Shown here piece after piece: positions 6,889-12,524 of a stretch of 12,524 bases of DNA (positions are counted from its first letter, which is position 1; the number at the start of each line of letters is the position of its first letter). The stretch is from an uncultured Geobacteraceae bacterium (GTDB lineage Bacteria; Desulfobacterota; Desulfuromonadia; Geobacterales; Pseudopelobacteraceae). Where the stretch lies: positions 1-12,524 of the forward strand of contig CAIRND010000144.1 in the NCBI GenBank assembly GCA_903879825.1. Reading direction: 5' to 3'. The position numbers were made by a program, and so were the translations under genes. The notes under the pieces were generated by a model. It searched no databases, was not told the origin of the DNA, and saw only the letters and a list, made by a program, of their open reading frames with translations.

Positions 6889-8859
6889 TCAATGATCACT
6901 GGCTTGGGAAATACCCAGACCGGTAATTTGACGCACCTCAATCTCGTCAAACAACTCTTCGGCGCGGCGATCACGGAACAAAAATGTTCCAATGATTGCT
7001 GCAATCAAACCCATTGGCACGGAAACTATACCGGGGTTCTTGAGCGGGAAAATCGCCGTTTTTAGTCCTACCATGGAAGTCCCACCATTATTTTTCTCGA
7101 AATCTTTACGCGACTTATCCATCAGTTTCAAATCTTTTTCTGCCAGCACGACACCCTCAAGCTGTTTTTTTTCCAGGGTGGAGACAATTTTCTGGGCGTC
7201 ATCGGCAATCTTCTGCGGATAGGTCATCACGGGCGAAATCACTACCAATCCCAGTGCCGAAATTGTCCCCACAAGCAGGGCGGAAATAACACCTGCCGTA
7301 TTAAAGCGCTTCCAGAAAAGTGACAGCATGACCGCCGGAAAGTTGCCCGATGCCGCGACAGCAAAAGCCAATGCCACCAGGGCCACGACGTTTTCCTTCT
7401 CCGCCGCCAACCCCATAAGGATTGCCGCCACACCGACAAACAGTGAGGTAATACGTGCTACTTTGACTTGCGTATGCTGATCGGCCTTGCCATCCATGAT
7501 AATATTTACATACACATCGTGGGCGATAGCTGCTGAGGCTGCTAACACGAGACCGGAGACAACCGCCAGAATAGTGGCGAACGCCACGGCACAGATAAAA
7601 GCCAGGAACATGTCTCCGCCCAGAGAGCCGGCGCCGCCACCCAACAATTGCGCCAGAAGCAGTGTCGCCATGTTTCCGCCCTTGTCAACCGAACTGATCA
7701 ACTGTGGTGAGAGGTAGAGAGCGGCTCCGAAACCGATGATGTTTATTAGAAAGAAGAAACTGCTGTTGATAAACAGTGCAATAACGATGGATTTGCGAGC
7801 TTCCTTGGCACTCGGTACCGTAAAGAAACGCATCAGAATGTGTGGCAGACCGGCAGCGCCCAACGCCCAGGCGATGCCGAGTGAGATCTGGTCAAGTGGA
7901 TTTTTCAGGAACAGTCCCGGCTCCATAAATCGCTGCCCATAGTCAAAGCCAGCCTTAGGCAGGGCGTCCTTGAGGACGTTAACCCGGACATGGTCCTGAA
8001 TAAGGGGGTTGCCAACAATGTCCGCAAAGAAACCAACCGGATTAAATCCTGCCTTTGAAATAACAAGAAAAGCCAGCAGGACTGTGCCGCTCATCAACAA
8101 TCCGGCTTTGATAATCTGCACCCAGGTGGTCGCCTTCATTCCGCCGAAGACGACGTAACCAACCATCAGGATTCCGACGCCGGTAACCGACACCCGGTAG
8201 GGAATATCCAGCAACACCTGCATAAGTTTTCCGGCACCGACCATCTGGGCTATCAGATAGAAGAGTGACACCGTGACGGTAGAGAGTGCTGCGACAGCAC
8301 GCACCGACTTGGGAGCGGTTCGGAAAGAGAGGATGTCGCCCAGAGTAAATTTACCGGCATTGCGGCAAGGTTCGGCGATAACCAGTAAAATAGCTATAAA
8401 TGAAAACATTGGGCCGACCGCATACATGAAGCCATCGATACCATACAGCGATATCAGGCCGGACATACCTAAAAACGAGGCCGCCGACATATAATCTCCG
8501 GCAATGGCCCAGCCGTTCTGAAGTCCCGTTATGCCTCCGCCCGCCGTGTAGAAATCGGCAGCGGATTTTGTCTGCCTGGCTGCCCAGATGACAACACAAA
8601 GCGTTATACCGATAATCGTCGAGAACATACTGATTGTAATGGTGCGGTTCGGCTTGATCTTGGTCGGCATACCTGAGGCGGGTGCCGCGACAGCAACAAT
8701 CGCTGCCTGACTCTGAGGAACCGTTGCCACCTGCAGAGCTGACGAAGAGGGCTGATTTGCTGCAGACGCGTGGTCAAGAGACTTGGCCGGTTCTGCGGTG
8801 AACCCGACCGTGGTCAGGAGAAGTGTCAGTATTAGTGCGGTAAAAAATTTAGTAAACAT
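6889..8859 (-). CDS. actP: cation/acetate symporter, sodium:solute symporter family
   Basis: A 656-residue inner-membrane permease of the SSS family. It closely resembles E. coli ActP in core segments such as YTAGGGITGLQNG (105-117), AGDYMSAASFLG (120-131), FGGMKATTWVQIIKA (238-252), GLPHILMRFFTV (337-348) and FATILAVVSGL (427-437). It should carry acetate and perhaps other short acids into the cell with a cation. The N-terminus is a likely signal peptide (1-22, ending GFTA), followed by an Ala/Ser/Gln-rich linker to about 65 and then many membrane helices. It is about 107 residues longer than the 549-residue E. coli protein. Besides the linker, the charged segment 547-605 before the last helix accounts for the difference; by homology it probably faces the periplasm. 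The ATG at 8859 has an AAGGAGGAGGGG ribosome site overlapping the end of the DUF485 gene, 14 nt upstream. A terminator follows the gene. Confidence 0.93.
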   Translation of the reverse strand: MFTKFFTALILTLLLTTVGFTAEPAKSLDHASAANQPSSSALQVATVPQSQAAIVAVAAPASGMPTKIKPNRTITISMFSTIIGITLCVVIWAARQTKSAADFYTAGGGITGLQNGWAIAGDYMSAASFLGMSGLISLYGIDGFMYAVGPMFSFIAILLVIAEPCRNAGKFTLGDILSFRTAPKSVRAVAALSTVTVSLFYLIAQMVGAGKLMQVLLDIPYRVSVTGVGILMVGYVVFGGMKATTWVQIIKAGLLMSGTVLLAFLVISKAGFNPVGFFADIVGNPLIQDHVRVNVLKDALPKAGFDYGQRFMEPGLFLKNPLDQISLGIAWALGAAGLPHILMRFFTVPSAKEARKSIVIALFINSSFFFLINIIGFGAALYLSPQLISSVDKGGNMATLLLAQLLGGGAGSLGGDMFLAFICAVAFATILAVVSGLVLAASAAIAHDVYVNIIMDGKADQHTQVKVARITSLFVGVAAILMGLAAEKENVVALVALAFAVAASGNFPAVMLSLFWKRFNTAGVISALLVGTISALGLVVISPVMTYPQKIADDAQKIVSTLEKKQLEGVVLAEKDLKLMDKSRKDFEKNNGGTSMVGLKTAIFPLKNPGIVSVPMGLIAAIIGTFLFRDRRAEELFDEIEVRQITGLGISQASDH

Positions 8860-8873
8860 GTGTCCCCTCCTCC

Positions 8874-9182
8874 TTATTGGATTTCTCGTACAAGTTCGTC
8901 AGTCAGTCGATCAAAGTCTCTGTTGGCCACCTTCGTGTAGTACATGGCAACAAAGATAGCGACCAGAAACTGAGATAAAATGAACAAATAACCAAAGTTT
9001 ATCACTCCGATCAGTTTAATTTCAAACAATGACGGAAAGTAACCGGCGAGAAGCGGCAGAGAGAAATAATACGCTGATGCGGCAATCCACCATCCAAACA
9101 AAAAAACTCTTTTCTTTCGCTTCAGTTCCAGATACTTCGGATTTCTCGCAATATCACTCCAGTTGTAGCCTGCTTTTGCCAT
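8874..9182 (-). CDS. DUF485 (YjcH-like) inner-membrane protein
   Basis: A 102-residue membrane protein of the DUF485 family, which is commonly encoded directly before actP (as yjcH is in E. coli). Two hydrophobic helices are visible at about 26-49 and 57-82, with a basic cytoplasmic N-terminus (KRKKR, 21-25) and an acidic C-terminal tail. The exact role is not established; the constant pairing suggests a partner or stabiliser of the symporter. The ATG at 9182 has a strong AAGGAGGGTG ribosome site 3-9 nt upstream. It is first in the operon, with actP 14 nt downstream. Confidence 0.9.
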   Translation of the reverse strand: MAKAGYNWSDIARNPKYLELKRKKRVFLFGWWIAASAYYFSLPLLAGYFPSLFEIKLIGVINFGYLFILSQFLVAIFVAMYYTKVANRDFDRLTDELVREIQ

Positions 9183-9300
9183 TGCACCCTCCTTTTTTAA
9201 AATATTTTACATCTCCGGCTCGCGATATTTTTAGCTTTCACGATTATTTTGCTGTGCGGGTTATCAGACACAGTCCTTATGAAGTTGTAGTTTCAAACAA

Positions 9301-9316
9301 TCAAATACCTATTTGA
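9301..9316. repeat. perfect 16-bp palindrome in the DUF485 gene leader
   Basis: TCAAATACCTATTTGA has perfect 7-bp arms around a CC centre. Flanking bases extend the symmetry if one T is skipped (CAA on the left, TTG on the right). It lies about 4-19 nt downstream of the predicted start of the DUF485-actP transcript and 119 nt before the start codon. It may be an operator for a second regulator or a short hairpin at the mRNA 5' end. No T-run follows, so it is not a terminator. Confidence 0.6.
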
Positions 9317-9325
9317 ATTGGCCTG

Positions 9326-9354
9326 AACATACATGCCGTTTACGTGCATGTCAG
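9326..9354 (-). promoter_or_regulatory. candidate sigma-70 promoter of the DUF485-actP operon
   Basis: The minus strand has -35 CTGACA (9354-9349, five of six), a 17-nt spacer and -10 TATGTT (9331-9326, four of six). The start would be near 9319, giving a long leader of about 137 nt with no obvious riboswitch fold. The spacer contains a 6-bp dyad, ACATGC (9331-9336) with GCATGT (9346-9351), which is where MerR-family proteins usually bind, although classical MerR promoters have a 19-20 nt spacer. Confidence 0.45.
9339..9354 (-). promoter_or_regulatory. candidate operator, copy 3 (DUF485-actP promoter)
   Basis: The minus strand reads CTGACATGCACGTAAA, identical to the thiolase-promoter element at 12 of 16 positions and again beginning at the first base of the -35 hexamer. 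The right half keeps the full CACGTAA; the left half has ACAT in place of ACGT. It lies 208 bp from the start codon of the divergent MerR-family gene. Confidence 0.45.
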
Positions 9355-9496
9355 CGAAAAATAAAATATTATTCTAAAATGAGCTTTCACTGCAGATTAT
9401 CTGTGGAATCAGGCACTGAACACTAGTGCACATTCACATTTGACAGCTCATGAAGAGCTTCTTTATCAGTTTTTGTTTTCTTTTTAGTTTGTCCTG

Positions 9497-9525
9497 TTGA
9501 CAAAACAGACATTCGGACATAAAAA
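9497..9525 (+). promoter_or_regulatory. candidate promoter of the MerR-family gene
   Basis: A perfect -35 TTGACA (9497-9502), a 17-nt spacer and a weak -10 TAAAAA (9520-9525, four of six). The transcript would start near 9532, about 30 nt before the ATG. TGTCC/GGACA arms (9490-9494, 9515-9519) bracket the spacer and could be an autoregulatory site. A second possibility lies upstream: TTGACA at 9440-9445, an 18-nt spacer and TATCAG at 9464-9469, also with a dyad (AGCTC/GAGCT) overlapping its spacer. Confidence 0.45.
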
Positions 9526-9561
9526 CAGTCTGCAGAGTTGAGAATTTAAAAGGTGGGTAAT

Positions 9562-9972
9562 ATGTTAATGAGTGAGGAAAACGACCAGATTATAGCGATT
9601 GGCGATCTGGCAAAGAGCGTCGGCTTAACAACAAGAACGCTCCGTTACTGGGAAGAGGTCGGGATAATTGAATCTGAAGAGCGGATTGACGGAGCGAATC
9701 GAGGGTATTCACCCTACTATGTCAGACGGATAAAATTCATCCTGAAGCTAAAAGACATGGGACTTACCATCAAGGAGATGCAGGACTTGTATGTAGCGTA
9801 TGGTGAAGCAAAAGAGACAAATCAAATGATTCCGAAACTTCTTGCCGTTTTGGACAAGCATACGTACATGGTAGACGAAAAGATCGCTAAACTTCATTCT
9901 CTAAGAAAAGACATTGTCGAATATCGACAGAAAATGGCGGAAAAACATTCTTCCACCACGGGTAACTTATAG
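9562..9972 (+). CDS. MerR-family transcriptional regulator
   Basis: A 136-residue DNA-binding protein. The N-terminal winged helix-turn-helix of the MerR family covers about residues 10-78, with the signature IGDLAKSVGLTTRTLRYWEE, the wing segment ANRGYSPYYVRRI and the second helix pair ending KEMQDLY. A helical dimerisation segment follows (about 95-130). The short C-terminus has no cysteine at all, so it is not a metal- or thiol-sensing MerR; a small metabolite or acyl-CoA effector is more likely (inference). The ATG at 9562 is preferred because AAAAGG lies 8 nt upstream. A GTG at 9553 overlaps that site, and the ATG at 9568 is possible. The gene is divergent from DUF485-actP and convergent with mnmH. 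MerR-family LiuR controls branched-chain acid and fatty acid breakdown in other proteobacteria; this gene may play a similar part, but orthology is not shown. Confidence 0.92.
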   Translation: MLMSEENDQIIAIGDLAKSVGLTTRTLRYWEEVGIIESEERIDGANRGYSPYYVRRIKFILKLKDMGLTIKEMQDLYVAYGEAKETNQMIPKLLAVLDKHTYMVDEKIAKLHSLRKDIVEYRQKMAEKHSSTTGNL

Positions 9973-10041
9973 TCTGTGACGTTATAAAAAGAGTTACGGG
10001 TGACGGGAGCTGTATCCGAAAACGTGCAGGGGCGGGGAAAT

Positions 10042-10080
10042 AAACGAAGTAAACACTAATGCGATTGAATCTATTCGTTT
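10042..10080. repeat. weak inverted repeat between convergent genes
   Basis: AAACGAA (10042-10048) pairs with TTCGTTT (10074-10080) across a 25-nt loop, with a run of T on the plus-strand side. It sits in the 108-bp gap between the MerR-family gene and the end of mnmH. It could be a poor bidirectional terminator, but the stem is short and AT-rich. No better terminator is visible in the gap. Confidence 0.25.
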
Positions 10081-11130
10081 TTAAACGTCCATCGTGCAAA
10101 CGGGAGGGTGCAAATGGGTGTCCAGAAATTTTCCCAGTTCAGCTTCAGCCTGCCTTAAGTCCTCAAAAGGCAACTCCAGATCAGGCGTCCAGGGGCGATG
10201 TTTGTAGTACATTTTGTCGTAGTAGCCTTCAATCAATCCTCTGGCTATCCCTGCCACGTCCCAGGTTTCTATACTAGTTTTAAGTTCGGTGTAACGGTTC
10301 CCCGCCAACTTTTTTTTGATGCGTTCAAGAGCATCAAGCATATCGGCCTTGTATTCAGGGCGGGCATACTCAGCGGTTAACCGTTCTATTCGTGTTTCAA
10401 TAGATGCGTAGCACCAGATTTTACAGCTCTCTGCCATCTTCTGATACAAGCACCCTGGCAATGAATATTTACCGATACGTTGGCTCTCTCCCTCCAGAAT
10501 TATCGGCCTGCCAACCGGTAACCGCCTGAAGAAATTCCACAGAACCGTTTCAAAATGTTTTTGGGTAAAATCTTGTTCCAGTCCGAGAGCGCCGAAAGCA
10601 GACCCCCTGTGGCAGGCAATGCCTTCAAGGTCGATGGCAGACCATTTTGCGGGATTAAGACCATTAATGAACTCTGTCTTGCCAGTGCCGGTCATCCCGT
10701 GCATGACGGTGAGAGGTGCGGGTAGGTTACACTTTTCAAAATAATCTATCACATGAGCGCGAAAAGTTTTATAGCCACCTGCAAGCTGCCTGGCCGGTAT
10801 TCCAGACATTTCGACCAGCATGACCACGGAAAGACTACGCAGACCTCCACGCCAACAATAGATAACAATAGGCCGACCAGCAGCCAAAGTAATTATCTCA
10901 TCGACAATGGCGTAGAAGCGAGGACAGGCCAGCTCGAGCCCTTTCCTGCGAGCATCAATTGGCCCGATCTGTTTATAAATTGTACCGACTTCAACCCGTT
11001 CTTCGTTTGTGAGAAGCGGAACATTGTGTGCGCCAGGAATGTGATCTTCATTAAATTCCAGAGGAGTTCTCACATCTATCAGGCAGTGACTATCAATCAT
11101 TTCGGGAGTAAATAATATTTTTTCAGGCAT
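10081..11130 (-). CDS. mnmH: tRNA 2-selenouridine synthase
   Basis: A 349-residue cytoplasmic enzyme (also called SelU or YbbB) that replaces the sulfur of 2-thiouridine at the wobble position of certain tRNAs with selenium from selenophosphate, through a geranylated intermediate. The N-terminal rhodanese domain (about 1-130) has the catalytic cysteine C92 in IVIYCWRGGLRS and the DVRTPLEF segment (19-26). The second domain begins with the P-loop GMTGTGKT (145-152). Length and layout match the E. coli enzyme (about 364 residues, catalytic Cys97). The ATG at 11130 has only a weak GGAAAA ribosome site. It lies 48 nt after yedF and is probably the last gene of the selenium operon. Its gene neighbour selD makes the required selenophosphate. 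Confidence 0.95.
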   Translation of the reverse strand: MPEKILFTPEMIDSHCLIDVRTPLEFNEDHIPGAHNVPLLTNEERVEVGTIYKQIGPIDARRKGLELACPRFYAIVDEIITLAAGRPIVIYCWRGGLRSLSVVMLVEMSGIPARQLAGGYKTFRAHVIDYFEKCNLPAPLTVMHGMTGTGKTEFINGLNPAKWSAIDLEGIACHRGSAFGALGLEQDFTQKHFETVLWNFFRRLPVGRPIILEGESQRIGKYSLPGCLYQKMAESCKIWCYASIETRIERLTAEYARPEYKADMLDALERIKKKLAGNRYTELKTSIETWDVAGIARGLIEGYYDKMYYKHRPWTPDLELPFEDLRQAEAELGKFLDTHLHPPVCTMDV

Positions 11131-11178
11131 TTTTATTTTCCAAAGTTTTGATTGTTATCATTATTTTGCGTACAATAT

Positions 11179-11793
11179 TTAGACTGTAACTACACTGTCA
11201 GCACATTGCATACCGGTCACAACTTCAAGCATATTTGTCACCTCACCAACCTTGATTTTATCCAGAAGATGGAAATAAGCAAGGCATGCGCCGCACGCCA
11301 GAATCTCAACTCCATCCACGACTAACGCCTGTAAGATTGGCACAGCCTCTGAACCCTCTGCTGTGAAACTAACGCCACTATTTACAAATACTACGCGCCA
11401 AAGATCTGGCCCAATCTCTTTTAGCGTTTTAATAAAGTTAAACATAAGCATATCACCTAAGCCATCATCGCCATGCCCCATATGAATACCCGTGACGAGA
11501 ACCATGATTTTTTTGTGACTTGACTGGTTCTCTATAGCTTCACGAGCCAAGGACTCAATCTCAGGTGTGCAGTCACCCTCGTTTTTTGTACCAACGACAC
11601 GAATCTCATCTTGAATCTGCATGAAGCTGACGCTATAGTTCTTATGTTCCAGATAGCGGCTGACATTCTGTCGGGCGGCTTCATTATCAACACTCACCGT
11701 TATGGTTACAGGAGACTCCTTTTCAAGAGCATCTCTGACAGTCAACACCGGAGCTGGACAATCCATACCACGGCAATCTAATTTGATTACCAT
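11179..11793 (-). CDS. yedF: selenium-metabolism protein YedF (TusA-like plus DsrE-like domains)
   Basis: A 204-residue protein with an N-terminal TusA/SirA-like domain (about 1-70; motif CPAP with C12, preceded by C7) and a C-terminal DsrE-like domain (about 93-204; ILACGAC with C167 and C170, and KVGEVTNM). This architecture matches the YedF family that co-occurs with selD in selenium-using bacteria. A role in delivering or handling selenium through cysteine persulfide or selenide is suspected but not proved. An ATG at 11805 is in frame, but the GGAGGA ribosome site overlaps it; from the ATG at 11793 the spacing is 5 nt, so that start is chosen. It lies between selD (47 nt) and mnmH (48 nt), all on the same strand. 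Confidence 0.9.
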   Translation of the reverse strand: MVIKLDCRGMDCPAPVLTVRDALEKESPVTITVSVDNEAARQNVSRYLEHKNYSVSFMQIQDEIRVVGTKNEGDCTPEIESLAREAIENQSSHKKIMVLVTGIHMGHGDDGLGDMLMFNFIKTLKEIGPDLWRVVFVNSGVSFTAEGSEAVPILQALVVDGVEILACGACLAYFHLLDKIKVGEVTNMLEVVTGMQCADSVVTV

Positions 11794-11840
11794 ACAATCC
11801 TCCACATAAGTCTCATCTAATTCATCGACTCGCTACTGTT

Positions 11841-12524
11841 CTAATCTACAATAATTCTTTCTGCCGGTTCTGCAATCACATCACCGACAATAGCAGCACA
11901 GGCTATCCCCTTGGCTTTCAGCGCAGTAACAAGTAACTCTGAATCACCTGCCGCAACCGCAATAAGCAGTCCACCTGATGTCTGGGGGTCAAAGAGCAGG
12001 TCCTGAACGTTCTGTGATACTTCTGAGCCGAAATCGATAAAAGACCCTCTATAGTTTCTGTTGCTGTAAGCGGCAGCAGGAATCAATCCCATAGCTGCCC
12101 ACTCCAGTGCCTCGGAATATAGAGGCACCTGCGAAGATCTAATACGAACACCGACGCCCGACCCAACAACCATTTCAGCCAGATGTCCTAGAAAGCCGAA
12201 CCCAGTGATATCTGTACACGCGTGTACCTCGAAATCCATCATGGCCAAGGCAGCATCCCGGTTTAACGTCGCCATGGCACGAGTCACTTTATCCGTCAAG
12301 ACCTGATCAGCAAGCCCTGCTTTAATTGCCGTTGTGATAATACCGGTACCAACAGGCTTGGTGAGAATAAGATTGTCACCCACTTGCAGATTTTTTTTGG
12401 TCAGAATATGACTAGGGTGAATATATCCGGTTACCGACAGGCCGTATTTCAACTCGCTGTCCTCAACAGTATGACCACCAACAAGAACAACTCCAGCCTC
12501 ACGCATCTTATCCAAGCCGCCTTC
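11841..12524 (-). CDS. selD: selenide, water dikinase, C-terminal part (cut by the window edge)
   Basis: ATP-dependent enzyme making selenophosphate, the selenium donor for both selenocysteine synthesis and tRNA selenouridine. The last 227 residues are in the window and show the family segments GGHTVEDSELKYG near the left end of the visible part, ACTDITGFGFLGH in the middle and LLFDPQTSGGLL near the C-terminus, typical of the PurM-like fold. The N-terminus, with the catalytic Cys or selenocysteine and the glycine-rich loop, lies outside, so it cannot be said whether this SelD is itself a selenoprotein. The frame runs open through the window edge. yedF follows 47 nt downstream. Confidence 0.95.
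   Translation of the reverse strand, partial: EGGLDKMREAGVVLVGGHTVEDSELKYGLSVTGYIHPSHILTKKNLQVGDNLILTKPVGTGIITTAIKAGLADQVLTDKVTRAMATLNRDAALAMMDFEVHACTDITGFGFLGHLAEMVVGSGVGVRIRSSQVPLYSEALEWAAMGLIPAAAYSNRNYRGSFIDFGSEVSQNVQDLLFDPQTSGGLLIAVAAGDSELLVTALKAKGIACAAIVGDVIAEPAERIIVD

Larger units (their letters stand above)
9183..9561. other. divergent intergenic region between the DUF485 gene and the MerR-family gene
   Basis: An AT-rich 379-bp gap without a credible gene. Besides the DUF485-side promoter, operator and palindrome listed separately, it holds small dyads: GCACT/AGTGC (9413-9417 with 9425-9429), the 8-bp palindrome CACTAGTG (9421-9428), AGCTC/GAGCT (9445-9449 with 9455-9459) and TGTCC/GGACA (9490-9494 with 9515-9519). 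No tRNA, riboswitch or small reading frame with a good ribosome site was recognised. The number of dyads suggests several protein-binding sites. Confidence 0.6.

Noticed and set aside
9962..9997. GTAACT/AGTTAC inverted repeat at the end of the MerR-family gene
   Set aside because: A six-base AT-rich stem with a 24-nt loop and no following T-run is unlikely to be a terminator.

Overview
The window looks like chromosomal DNA of an anaerobic, acetate- and short-chain-fatty-acid-using Desulfuromonadales/Geobacter-type bacterium. That assignment is an inference from gene content: an ActP-type acetate symporter paired with a DUF485 protein, a fused B12-dependent isobutyryl-CoA mutase (IcmF) next to a DUF6125 protein, and a selD-yedF-mnmH selenium cluster. 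No rRNA, tRNA, CRISPR array or mobile element was seen. All genes but one lie on the minus strand, so operons read from right to left.

Layout from right to left. (1) 12524-10081, minus: selenium block, with selD (5' end beyond the window), yedF and mnmH. (2) 9562-9972, plus: a MerR-family regulator, convergent with mnmH and divergent from the next operon. (3) 9561-9183: a 379-bp divergent regulatory region with several dyads and promoter-like sequences. (4) 9182-6889, minus: DUF485 protein and actP, closed by a strong intrinsic terminator at 6836-6873. (5) 6681-1654, minus: DUF6125 protein, icmF and an M24 (Xaa-Pro) peptidase. (6) 1565-1, minus: acetyl-CoA acetyltransferase and 3-hydroxybutyryl-CoA dehydrogenase (C-terminus beyond the left edge), with their own promoter in the 88-bp gap.

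The metabolic genes fit together. ActP/DUF485 would import acetate or similar short acids. IcmF interconverts isobutyryl-CoA and n-butyryl-CoA, so branched C4 units can enter beta-oxidation. The dehydrogenase and thiolase carry out the last two beta-oxidation steps, from 3-hydroxybutyryl-CoA to two acetyl-CoA. The acyl-CoA dehydrogenase and enoyl-CoA hydratase needed in between are not in the window and may lie to the left.

The main new observation is regulatory. The three metabolic promoters (before the DUF485 gene, before the DUF6125 gene and before the thiolase gene) each carry a related 16-bp element, roughly YTGAYnTGMAYGTAAR. In all three it sits in the same place, starting with the -35 hexamer and running into the spacer. 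The best copy contains the dyad ACGT-N2-ACGT. The MerR-family gene in the middle is the obvious candidate to bind it, which would make acetate uptake, IcmF and terminal beta-oxidation one local regulon. This comes from reading the sequence and is untested.
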